DNA of 64,000 nucleotides, from positions 49,341,757 through 49,405,756 of the forward strand of contig OZ022499.1 of assembly GCA_963989385.1 (NCBI GenBank). The letters are read 5' to 3'. Both the position numbers and the translations under genes were made by a program. Source of the DNA: Ctena decussata. Taxonomy: Eukaryota > Mollusca > Bivalvia > Lucinida > Lucinidae. The notes under the pieces are model-generated. The model was not told where the DNA came from and did no database searches. It was given only the letters and a program-made list of their open reading frames with translations. This document shows, piece by piece, positions 1 to 13,200 of this stretch; position 1 is the stretch's first letter; each line of letters begins with the position of its first letter.

Positions 1-1218
1 CAACAAAGATGAAGGGGTGTTTTAAAATGTGGGATTTTCACCAAACGGTTATAATGCACCGTCCGAATGCTTATCAGAGTATAGTGTGGTTCCTGTCTTC
101 CGCTACATTCAACAATTGCAAAATTGAAGCGAGGTAAACAAACGCTCGCGGAATGCAAAATTGGCAAAGTAAACATGGCACCAAACTTCCAAATCGACAG
201 CAATAAATTCACTCAAACAGTATTTCACGGCTCACAGTGGTCTACTGTAAAGCTTCGAGTCCGTTAAGAGTGGAATCAATTACGTTGAAGTAATTTACTG
301 CGCGGATAAACAGACGTTTGGTGCTGATATCAAAACGTCCATTGATGTTGGCGGATGCTTAGAAAGTAAATCTGTAGGATGTTTGTATCGAATACTGTTT
401 ATATGACGTGCAAAACGTCAAATTACGATATTTTCCAAAAATCACATTTTTGAGATCCCAGTTTGTGTAATCAAGTTTTCAATTTAAGTGTCTGACAGCA
501 AATGAAATCATGGCGACCTACATTTGTGTTTTCGCTGTAGGATATCTTTCACGGAAAAGCTGAGATCGACTTCAAGGGCTGTAACATAAAGAAGTTTAAA
601 TAAAATTAAGGGGCAGTGACGTTGACCAGTTAAGTGCAAAGGTCTTCACGCATGACATAAATTCCTGACATTTCTATAATTTGATTAGTTTTACAATTTC
701 TGATAAAACCTCGTCATATTAAATAACTTGAAATGTGGAATTACTACAATACATCACATTTTTGGGTGAGGGTTTTTTAAAGTCCTCGAGTATAGACTGT
801 CAGTTTGGAAAAGACTAACTACTGTCACATAGCATATCAGCTGTTACCTGAACAGCAAACAGTGCACTGTCTATCAGACTGCTCATTTAGGAGGATCAGT
901 CTTGTTCTAGACAGTCACTAAATGCTGAAATATTTCCGTCCAGACTTGAAAGGACTATTACAATAACCTTATTGAGTAAAATCCCCAGCAAAATCCTTCC
1001 ATACTATACATGTCAGAAGAAATGGACTCTATGTCAGATAGTAATTAGTGGAAACTATACCCTAACTGATATACTCTTCTATTCCTTTGTTATTTCAAAA
1101 CTAAATTCTCCCAGTAACTATGGTTTTACAGTATTACAAATAAATAATTGTACTAGGTTTTTGTTAAGCATTATTTGTTACAGAATGAAAGAGAGATAAG
1201 TAATAAAACCTTACTTAC
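1..1218. other. NEK9 intron 19 / unresolved left end
   Basis: I could not identify the next NEK9 exon (variable tail and coiled coil) here. The only structure seen is a degenerate snippet at ~820-905 with the GCAAACAGTG and CAGACTGCTC blocks of the short inverted-repeat family described at 61904-62123. No other gene is recognised. Confidence 0.5.
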
Positions 1219-1269
1219 TCTTTGGTAAAGAACACCTTGTCTTTAATGTCTTTTGATTAAGAACTTTCT
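1219..1269 (-). CDS. NEK9: NEK9 exon 19 (residues 699-715)
   Basis: A 51-nt exon after acceptor TGCCTTTCAG encoding [17 protein letters not shown], matching human EKVLNSKTIRS that follows the RCC1 domain. Donor GTAAGTAAG. Phase 1 at its end, so at least one more exon must lie at positions below 1219 or beyond the window. Confidence 0.88.
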
Positions 1270-4200
1270 CTGAAAGGCATTATCAGATATGTCAAAAATT
1301 ACAACATAATATGAGTTTGAATATTTTTTGAGACATTACAATACAAACATCACTATATTAGAGGCGCTAAGGTTAAAAGTAAAAATATAAATTCATGTGG
1401 AATTAACATCTTTATTTTGAATAAGATTTAAAACTTATCTATTGACAATCAAAAGGGATGAAATTCAGTTATGGAGAAACAAATTGCATAGTCTTGTTTT
1501 CAATGGTATCAGAAGTACCCAACAATATTCAGACATTCAACCAATATAATGAATTCTTCCTCAGATTTGGACAAGTCTATTTGTCTTATCCGGAAATGTC
1601 TTATAAGACTGCCAGCAAACAGTGCAGACTCTTATCAGACTGCTGGAGCAGTCTGATCTGCATTGACAATGTTGGTTCAGACAAGCTATGCACATAATTA
1701 GGGTGAATATAATTAACTTTCTATAACTGAAAAGGGCATGGAGCCAAGGCGGACAATCTTTGTTCCAGAGCTCCAAATAAGGTGGTATTTTGAGGATGAT
1801 TCAAAGATAATTTTCCTTATTTCTCAAAAACATATTAAAATGGTCTCAGCAAAATGGTTCAAATGATGGGTCGCAGCATGTATTCATATGGAAAATATAA
1901 GAAAATTTATCCCTAAATTATCCCTTTTATCCCTTCTTATCTGGACAATCTTTATTCACATCTAAACTCTCACCTGCTATAAGAATGCAGTGCCAGTGTC
2001 TGGCTGAGAGGTGGGGTACAATATGTAAGGCACCAAATATTGGTCTTGGAATAGATACAGATTTGCCATCAGGGCCCTTCCCAAAGTCCATCCCTCCTAG
2101 TCTGCCATTATCACCATTACCAAAGGCATATACATGGTTATCTGGAACAAAAAGAACAATAAATGTATGTCCATAAACCCATATAAAGTCAGACAATAAG
2201 ACAAAACAGATTTATTTCATGTTTCGACTTTTGTCTTCTGGAGAAACTCAACTCCATTTTGAAAAACAATGTTTGACCCACATGAAATATGAAATTTAAA
2301 GTTCACACAATTTCATACCATCTGTCGCAAAGTCAATAAGAACGCATAAATGGCAATATTCTCTCACACCCATATCAAATAAGAAATTTAAAGTTCACAA
2401 TTTCATACCATCTGTCGCAAAGTCAATAAGAACACATAAATGGCCATATTCTCTCACCACTTGTTGAGACCACAGTAAATCCATCTCCACATGTGACTTT
2501 TTCTACCCTGTGATTGGTCAATACTCCCTGAACACGCTTTATTGTTCCATGAGCTCTGAAGTCACCCATCCCCAACTGCCCATATTTGTTGCAACCAAAG
2601 GTGTATAGATGACCACATACTGAAATGATCAATTTATGAAAGTACCATATTAATTTGGTTATAAGATAGTAGTTTATCCTTCCAAAATTATTGCAAATAT
2701 TTATATCAGTCTTATGAAATTCAGCTATGATATGGGTTTTTTCCTCCTACTATATGAGATGGTCTCTCCCTTCTTAAAGGGAAATCACCCTATAAAAACT
2801 GCAATTGAAATTTGTTGAAATGTCACAAAGTGGTAAAATATTATATGCTGAGTGAAAAATTTGAATAAAAATATGTGGTCATCTTGCTAGTTTTTGAGAT
2901 AATGCAGCGCCATCTATGTGCCTGTGTGAAACATGACTATGTCTATTACGAAGCCTTTATCCAAGAAAACACATGAGCGATCGTTTCGAAATAAAGATTA
3001 AATAACTCCTCGTTGTTGTTTCTTTGTTTGAACATCAAAATTGTTATCGTCGTATGCCTCATTATATAGGTTATTTTCAGTTTTTAATTTCCTGCTATTT
3101 TCCATTATTGGAAAAAACGTGGAATTTCTTCGATATAAAAAGTTCCACAATTGAAATTTTTTTGAACTTTTGATATAGTAAAGGAATGATCTACCCCCTG
3201 CAAATAAGCAAATAAAAGATATAGGTCACCGACCAAATATTTGAGTTATGGAAGGAAAACCACTTTTATTTCGAACGGTTTTCATTTTAGCGCGTTGACG
3301 TCAATGTTTTTATGCGTTGACGTCGCTTTCTATTTGGCACCATCAACGGCCATATGGATAACGCTCTTACCTTTCTATGCTTGTATATGGCGCAATGTAA
3401 TTCCCTATTCATTTCCACTAATATTCTTAATTTTTGAAACATATAGACTATATCAAATTGTCGCCTTCAAAATTTTCACGTATGCAGACAACACATTAAT
3501 GAGAGAAATTCCAAGGACTGAATCTAGGCAGCAGGTTCATTGCCCAGGGTCTAGATTATATCACATTTACATCTGCTGAACAGGTGTATATGCAAACATT
3601 GTACATTGAAACCGACCACTGCCCGACATGTATTTTCACAGAAACATTGGCATAGCTTGGTCCGTGATGCATGATTTCAATTTTTCATTAGTGCTATGAC
3701 CAATTTCCGAGGATGCAATCGACAATCTATGAACCCTGTGGAAAGTCTAGGGCAATTAGTGAAAAATAAATTTTGCTGCCTAGCTGTTGTAAAATTTGTT
3801 TAAGAATAAATAAATCTCACGAAAACAATAATGGCTGATTGTCTTATTTGTGTCTCTTGCTTTAATTTAAAAAAAAGGAAAAACAGAAGAAGAAAAAATA
3901 AACACATAATTAGCTTTTTTGTATACATTCCATTCTTACGTCTGAATGTATGCTTTATTTCAGCATTATTTTAATATTCCCCGCCTTTTCGAAGAAAAGT
4001 GAGGTGACTTAGCATTCCCCCCCCCCCCCTGCCCCCTCATCCCAACGCCCACCTTGACATTAAATATTATTTTGTGTGCGCAACTCCTCCTACACTTCTC
4101 AGAATCATTTCGAAACTTTGCAGGGTTCTTCTTCGTGGTCTGTAAATGTGCACGTGACTATGGGGTTATGGTCGAAAAATTTTATCACATTTTTGCGTTT

Positions 4201-7200
4201 GGAACATGGTAATTTTTAGGCTGCATCGATAAGGAAGGATTTGCAGGCTTGAATACTGAGTTATTTCCCTTGAAAAGCCCTCTTCCAGCATGTATATTGG
4301 TCTGTTGAAAAAAAGTACTAATTCATGCAGAAAATATACAAACTTTTTTGTGAGAACTTACCAAAATGACATGAGCAAACAGTAAAAGCTTAGATCAGCT
4401 TGTGCATTGTGTGAATCTACCTTAATGACATGAGCTAACAGTAAAAGCTTAGATCAGCTTGCGCATTGTGGGAATCTACCTTAATGACATGAGCTAACAG
4501 TAAAAGCTTAGATAGGCCTGCACGTTTGCTCAGTCTGATCTCTGCTTTCACTGTTTCCATGGGTATTTCATGACTCAAGCCAAGGGTACTAAGTCCTTAT
4601 ATCTATCTATACTTGCATTAAATAATTACGAGATTCAATTCCCACTTGCAGTTTTCACATCCACTCTTTACCTGACAGATAATCCCCCCCCCCCCCCCAA
4701 AAAAAAAATACACACTACCCCCCAAAAAAATTGACGCTCTCTTTTCCGTATAAAATACAGCAGTCCCATTTTCGTCTATTACTTTGTCCAGTTTTATATA
4801 TTTGCCATTTTTCTGTCGCAAAAAAAATTATACGTTTGTTTCAACAAAGCGCCCATGTTGTCATCGAAAGTGACGTAAACGTTTTAGCGTTACGGCAAAC
4901 GATGTCATGATAACCATAACAATGACACTGCGTCAGAATGTATGCGCACGACCATTGAGGTGATTTCCCTTTAAACAATCCCAAAAATCTAGATCCATCT
5001 TATAAGATGGATCTAGATTTTTGGGGTTGTTTTGGAAGGAAAAAAAGTCTTATAAATGAAGAAATACGGTACAATTCTTGGTAAACTTGAAAATCACTGG
5101 TATATCAATAGATTTTAAAATAAAAATCCATTAAATTTTTGTCATGTTTATGTAATCACCGGAAAAAGGTGCCTCAACAAATAGACTGATAATGGAAGTT
5201 AAAGGTAAGAGAAAAACAGTAATTTGAAATGACAAACTTTGAGATTCTAGCAACTGAATTAGTTCTAGATCATCATATATGTAATACTTCTTTCTACTGG
5301 TGAGAAGACCATCTCATGCACTTATTTATTTCATGGCAGAGACCCAGCTTGCACTATCATCTGCTCCATACCATGTGGTAGTGGTACAAACAGAATCACT
5401 GCATATATTTATTTGGCAAAATGGTAAAGAAAGTCTCCAAACATGATTCATTTATTGTGATAAGTCATTCAGAATATATTATAGTAAATTCATTTATAAT
5501 GCACTTAGAACAACAAAATCCTAAGCTATGGGCCCATGCAAAGTTTCAAAACTTCCTTCCAGCCAGGGCCTGGACTGCCCAGTTGATACCACCCATACGA
5601 ATATGAATGCATGAGACGTTTACCAAAACATACAGTTCCTTTCTTCTGATTTCATACCCACTCAGAAAATGTTTTAATGAGAAAAAAAAAAAAAAATAGA
5701 AATTCTAAAACGTGAGCTGCCTTTGCCTTATCACCCTTTTGAAAAATGTGTAATCAAAATATCCAAAACTCTAGGTCTTGTAGCCAACTGTAGATGCCAA
5801 GGCCCAGTATCTAAATATAGGTGAGATAAAAATGAACCTGTAACTTTGCAAACAGTCAACTAAACTATCAGACATCAAATTAAATGTAAAGAATCCAAGT
5901 TAAATGGGTGTTCTACTTACTATCAATGATAGCTGAGTGGTTGTGCCCTGTTGCTATGGTAACAACATGTAGTCTCACCAGAGGTCGCACCAAGGCAAAT
6001 GTATATTTACAAGGTATGTCATAGACTTTTGGTTTTCTTTTCTTCAGTCCTGACGTTTCTGAGTTAAAGCCAAGTTTGTTATATTCATTGCTACCACAGG
6101 CCAACACCCTTCCTGTAGCAGTGAGCAGAAATGTACTGTCTGTGCTGGCAAACACATGGTGGATAGTGTGTTTACTTGCTGTCTTGGCCTGGAAATAGGG
6201 AAGTATTCTTCATTTTTCTCGTTTGTTAAATAAAATTATGCTACACACCATATTTATCCCAAATATTTGAGCCCAAAACCAACAAAGTGGCATATGCATC
6301 CAGCAAAGACTCAGATCAGTCTGGACATCTGCCAAGTCTGATCAGAGTCTTCACTTTGCACTTGAAGGGTAGCTAAGGTACCTCTATGAAGGCAGCAAAG
6401 ACTCTAATTAGACTAAGTGGCTGCCCAGGCTGCTCTGATTCTTCTCTGGGCCCACATGCCATATTGTTGGTTTTGACATGTTGTGCCACATCTGGAGTGA
6501 GCAACTGTGTAGAAAATTGAGACAAAAGTGCCTAATTTCTGGGTATGGTACACCCCATGTTTCTTCACCAGTTTAACAAAGGGGTAAGACTTTCTTAGTG
6601 TCCTGTCTGCTTCCGTACACAATGCAGCCCTTCCAAAATGGTATCAACTCTTACAGAAGAGAATTTACTCCTAGGGGCACAGATTCTTTCCATTTAGTTG
6701 ATCCCCTTGAAAAGGGATACAAAAAAGAAACTAAGTTGCTTCCCCTGAAAGTGTACCCATTCACCTTAAGTCTGTACTGTTTGCCAATTTTTCATAAACC
6801 CTCTAACATAACGAACTTGGGCCGTGACACGACAAAATCAACAAGGTGGCATGTGCACCCAGCAAAGACCCATATCAGCCTGGGCATCTGCCCAGTCTGA
6901 TCAGAGTCTATGCTGTCCGCTTGGAGCTAGCTTAAACCCTTAGCTAACCTTAAAGCAAGGAGCGGCTGCAGTGTAGTGGATAACACTCTGGACTACCAAT
7001 CGAGGGGTCGCAAGATTGATCCCCCGCTTCTACTGTCTTTCAGATGAGACTTTGAACCAAGGTCCCGTCTCCATATGACATTGTTGTTGGTGGGATGTTA
7101 AACCTGAGTTCACTCACTCACCCTTAAAGCACACAGCCAAGTCTCTAATCAGACTGGGCGGATGCCCAGGCTGATCTGAGTCTGTGCTTAGCACTCATGC

Positions 7201-10200
7201 CACTTTGTTATTTTGTCAAGTCATGGCTCACATGAATTTGTCACAGATCAAATTTCACACAAAAAAAGAATACATTGCCTGAATTAACATTGTAGCCAAA
7301 ATAAGCCTCAGCCATTAAAAACCGTGAAGAAGCATTTCATGGAAAATCTGCAAAGGACATATGAGCTGCGACACTAGAAAACCAACAATGTGGTTGTGCA
7401 CATCCGCCAAGTCTGATCAGAGTCTTCGCTGTCCGCATGGAGGTAGCTTTGACCCTTAGCTACATTTTGAGCACTTAACGAAGACTCTGATCAAACTGAG
7501 CAGATGCCCAGGCTGATCTGAGTCTTTGCTGGGCACACAACCACATTGTTGGTTTTGTCGTGTCGCGGCTCATATCATGGAAAACTCACAGTGGCATATT
7601 ATGGAATAAATTTAAAGGAAGATACTCTGGAAGCTAGTAACACATCAGAGAAATGAAAATAGCAGACTTGGTTTAATTGAGTCTGTTCATGTGCAGTAAT
7701 AAAATATTGCCAAACCTACATGGAAAACCCACAAGTGGCATACCATTAAAACCCACAGAAAACCCAAAAGAGATATTATATGGAAAAAAGGCATATAACA
7801 GAAAATCAAAGTGAAACCCCCAAAAGAGATGTATCATAAGAATCAAACCCCACATGGAATTATTATATGAATAACTAGAGCAAGTGAGCAGGGGCTCATG
7901 TATACCCCCCGGCCAGTGCCACCGCCTAACAACATTAAACTTCAAACACAATTTAACACATATCAGATACAATTTTAAAGTCTTTGTAAATTTTAAAGAC
8001 CTTGTCCTTTGGTCAGCAGAGCAAACACAGAATGTCAACCAATCTGCTGCAACCTGGAAGTAAGCCTAGTAATATAGCAAAAGGTTCCATTGAAGGATAT
8101 CTGAAATATAAGAACATTTTAAAGCAGTACATTGATGCAACTGTCAGCAGCAGCATCCAGATGATGCACTGGTAAACTGTTGCAACCTAGCTGTAAAGGG
8201 TGTCACATATCAAAAGGTCCTATTAAAGAAGATGGGGGAAAATAAGCAATGAATATATACTTAAAACAACACTTTAACATGGAAAAACATAAGTTTGTGA
8301 CCTTGACATTAAGTCAAGGCATGTGTGGAAATGGTATAGAATAAATATTTAGACTTAAAACCTATCACAACACCAAATATAAACCAAACCCAACAAAGAA
8401 TTTGGATGATATGAAATCACAAAAGCTTTAACACAAAACATATATGAATATGTCTAAGTCTGTGACCTTGACCTCTAGGTCTCATGCATGAGTGAAGATG
8501 GTACAAAATAAAATTGAAACATATAAACCAAACCCAACAAAGGCTTTGGACAATATAAGATCTAAAAAAATTTTTTAACACAAAACTTTAAAATAAAAAG
8601 TCAAAATCAGTGACATTGACCTCTAGGTCAGAGGCATGGGTGGGGATGGTACAAAATAAAATTTTGAACTAATATCTATCATACTGCCAAACATAAACCC
8701 AACCCAAGGGTTTGAATTATATACAGATCTTAAAAACTTTAACACAAAACTTTAACATAAAAAGTCAAAGTCCGTGACCTTGACCTCTAGGTCGCAGGCA
8801 TGGGTGGGGAAGGTACAGCATAAAACTTTAGACCAACATCTATCATCAGATCAAACATAAACCCAAACCAACAAAGGGTTTGAATTATACAGAGATCTTA
8901 AAAACTTTAACTCAATACTTTTACAGAAAAAGTCAAAGTCTGTGAACTTGACCTCTAGATCACAGGCACGGGTGGGGGTGGTACAGCATAAAATTTTAGA
9001 ACATAACGTATCACCATGCCAGATATAAATCCAATTCATCAAAGGGATGGATAATATAAGATCTCAAAAACTTTAACGCAAAACTTTAACGCAAATGTTA
9101 ACTTACGGACGGACGGATGGACGGATGGACAGACGGCCGAACGGACATAGGACGAAAGCTATATACCCCTCGTCATACTTCGTATGCCTGGGGTATAATC
9201 ATTCAACACCATCCTTAAGTAGAAATTCATAACAAACCTTCTGAGGTGAAGCAAAGTCATCCTCTGAACCCAGCCCAAGCCGACCTGTAAAAAATCCAAT
9301 TAATCACAAAAAAAGTTATTTTTAAAATCTGATAAATCATAAACTAGCTACCTAATGTGAAAATCACAAAATAGCTATAGAAACCAATGGATCATAAAAT
9401 AATTATTTAATAGTTGTTTAATCTGATGAATCATAAACTACTATCTCCTCCGATGAATCACAAAATAACTATCTCATCTGAGAATCATAAAGTAGTCATA
9501 TAATCCAATAAATCATACAATAGTTATCTAATCTGCTGAGCAGTAGATATTTTTTCCTAAAAATGATTAGCAAAATATACAGTGTAGACCATTATATCAA
9601 AATGCTTCCAAGGTATTTTTTATGTTTACATTTTAGAACTTTTACTGCACCCTTTTCTAGATAAAGAGACTTTTTGTTTTGGATCTAAAGATGCAGGAAT
9701 CATTTTAGCTGGGCAGATATGTGAAATAATTGTGCACTTTTTGATAAAAGCATGAAATTTGGCACAATGCTAGACAAAGCTATTCTAAGCATTTTCAGGG
9801 TGGATGCCAAGCCGGAAAATTCCATTTATGGCGGCCATCTTGAATTTCAAAATGGCCGCCACTGAAACTGCATTTTATTACAAACAGAATCGGAAATCAT
9901 TAGAAAGACCAGTTTTGTGTTTCTGAACATGTTTAGCCGAACTTTCGCCATGATTTTCTCAAACTTGTCTGTTATTTGGCATTTCTGATCTATGCTCCTG
10001 GGCGTAGACATGACACTAATCGATAATTACATGTTTGTAAGTATAGAAATGGAATACAGTGAATCACAATTCCTCACCACCTGGTGAACAAAACCTTTCA
10101 AAATATCACTGTTTTGCAGATTTAGTTCTTTTTCTAGTGAATAAAACTTATTAACTGGATGACGATAGCAATTCTTTTACTTCTTATTTTTTCTGGTTGC

Positions 10201-13200
10201 TTTAGTCTACATAATAAATCATTTTGCCTAACTCATAATTTATAAAAGAAGCAAAAAACATAGTTTAATCCTTTAATGTATTTGAGTTTATTTTAATGCA
10301 TAAAGTTATATAAGGATTTAAAAGGAAAAAAATTATTTTCGATGTGTAACATACATAACAGTAGCAAAGGTACTAACAAACAACAATAATCTAAATAAAC
10401 CAAAATTGATGGTTGATAAATGTGGTCCTTACTGAGCTAACACTATTATCCAGTTTCAAATTATGCACATATTAGAGAGAACAGGTTGGCTCCTTTTGAA
10501 TTAGTCAATACAGCACTGAAAAATTACTTGAATCTAGAACGAAACATTTTTGTAAGAGTCCATACAATTTTGAAGAATGACTTCGAGAAATAGATACACG
10601 TGTAAATGGTAACTAGTGTATCCTCAGTTTGATCTGTATTTCATCTTAAGTAGCCAGAAGCATATACCACTATATTGGAAAACCCTTGTTGTATTTTTTT
10701 AACTATAATTATATGATTTAAACATGTATCTGAAGGTAGGTTTAGTGGTAACGATGAGTAACACAATTGTAGTTTGTATATTATTGTTAGTGGTGTCAGA
10801 TAAATAGAATTGCAAACTGTTGTAAAGAGTCAGTTTCAGACTGCAGCTAGGCTTTCAATGCTTTAAGTGTTAACCTGTCAACTATATTCAGATATTCAGA
10901 TACATGTAGTATACGTAGATTTTCAATATTTCCTGTAGTACAACAGGAAAAACAAAGATCTTTATGAATGGCATACTCTGGCTCTGACTCTTTAAAACAT
11001 AGTTTTGCAGCAGCTTCACTATAATAACCTTTTAATGACACATTCGACAAGTAAATATTTTGATCAGGGTTAAGGTTGAATATCACGTCAAATGTGTACC
11101 TGAGTGGTAATTAAAGTTATCTGTTCGTATACATGTAGCTCTCGTCATTTATACTGCCGCATATTACTGTAAGGAAAACGAAAAAAGTGCAAATCTTTAT
11201 TGTAAGACATGGAAATTAGAGCTTTCCCATCATCTTCTGTTCACGAAGTATAACTGTCACTATAAAGACATAATCTTTCCTGATCAGGTAATTTTGCACC
11301 ACCATCTTTGCATATGACGGCTTACTATTATCAACACCTAAAATATTACAACAGCATAATTACTTTCAAACAACTTTTAATAAATTATTGATTGTATTAG
11401 TATATTCTTTTATATTCTCAAGTTGTATTGAGAACACTGTTTATAAGCAGCAGGGCTTCATCATCAATAAATTATTTACTCCCCACCCTCACCTCCCCTA
11501 CCCCTTTCCCGAAATGATTACTACATACTAGGCAAAAGATTAATCAGAATAACATTTAATTTGATTAGTCCCTGATATGTATACGTATAACTTATTTTAT
11601 TTGTTTCTGCCCTATACATAACGTTTTACTACATATAAGGTGTGACTAATTAGTAAATTGCCCAATAAAATGGTTGTATACATTACTTGTTATGTTTGTT
11701 CCCGTTTAATTTCTAGTCATACTGCAGGTCCATTTAGGAGATGAGGAACTGAGATTTGCCTTTAAATCCCTAAGTAGTAACAATGATGGTGATTAATATA
11801 TTGTTGTCTCTTTTTCATTTGCCATTGCATTTTGTGCTGTTGGGAAACTGCAGATTATTATTACTTGTAAAAATAAAATATTTGTCATTAACAACAACTT
11901 AAGTTCCCATATTTAGGCACCCCTCAAGAAACGGTTGAATATATAAGCATTGATAAGCTAAGAAAAAATAATAAAACAAAACTGCGGCATAGAATGAAGA
12001 TTGTGGTAAAAGGAAGAATTTATCGAAAGCAGCTTCAAATATCCTCATAGCCTATTACTCACCTCCTCGTATCATTAGCTTTCATGTTTCAATATTTTAT
12101 TCCCAAAGTCCTGCTTATGGCATCAGAGGTAGGAGCATTACAAAATAGACACCGTAAAGCTGTGTTGTAAAACTTGTAGTATTTTGACATTATGCAGTAT
12201 TTTTTTTTATTTTATATGATGGTTTTAGTTGAGAAATGGCATTTCTTGTGTAATGTATACTAACCATAGAACCTTAAGTAAATGTGCTCTGCAACCCAAG
12301 TTTACATGTAACATTCTGTTCCCAAAATCTTGAAATGTCTGTTTATATTTCTCTTATCAACAGTCTTCTTTCTTTTGTTTGCACTTAATATGCTACATCT
12401 TTTCAATAAACACTGTAAGACAATGCTCTTGTATGTTTTGTAGATTACATGTCATACTAGACGCTCTTATACTACTAAATTAATGCTTTTGGGGCGCTAT
12501 TTTTACAAGACTGACTGTTGACTGCTTATCTCTTGACTTTACTTCTACATAAAGTGCTGTCCTACAACGGCAGGGCTTTTTTCTCTACAGTGATGTCTCT
12601 GTATCTTTTATTTAATTTAACTTTTTTAATCATTTTTTTATAATAAATATCATGTATGCTAGTATCATTAAAAAGGATGACAAAACAGTTAAGTAGTTAG
12701 TCAAGTACGTTATTAATAATGTTAATTTAGGTAATAAAATGCCAGAAAAGAGTGAATGTCCTCAGAGCTTTTCATGTCTAGAAACATTATTAGTACTGCA
12801 GTATCCTATTTTTCGTAACATATAAAACACACTTCAAGCAACCTTTAACCTAACTATTGAAGTGTCAGAGGTCTCAAGAAGCAACGTTTCTTAAGAACTG
12901 AAAAATGTCATATTTATAATATTTTTGAGACACAGTGAAGAAAGTTCAAAAGTGGTTTTATAATGGACTTTTATGACTAAATGTTATTTACGTTACCTCC
13001 AGTAGTTGGAAATGATAAAATAATCATGCAGACTGTAATTATTCTACTATTTGAAGATATGAAAAAAGGGTGAAAGGCTGACAGAAACAAAACGAAATGT
13101 TTCTGCATTCAAATTATATGGTTCTACGGAAATATAAATATGTAATTTACACATGTGGGCTTAACCCATAATCAGAGGGTTTACAGGTATAAACCAGCAC

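Noticed and set aside
1927..1973. NEK9 ending at exon 18 with the read-through tail [15 protein letters not shown]
   Set aside because: A strong donor (GTGAGAG) lies at the end of the conserved region and exon 19 supplies the family's EKVLNQKT with correct phase; the tail is intron.
3241..3579. 112-codon plus-strand frame
   Set aside because: Inside the TTAA-flanked element, starts at a non-ATG codon, hydrophobic and unlike any family I know.
4364..4525. CRISPR-like array (also 13786-13899)
   Set aside because: Simple head-to-tail tandem repeats without unique spacers, in an animal genome.
7673..8038. 121-codon minus-strand frame
   Set aside because: Overlaps the start of array H1, has no recognisable domain and uses repeat sequence.
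10847..11086. 79-codon minus-strand frame as a host exon
   Set aside because: It lies between NEK9 exons 14 and 15 on the same strand but matches no NEK9 segment, and those exons join directly. Kept only as a possible mobile-element frame.
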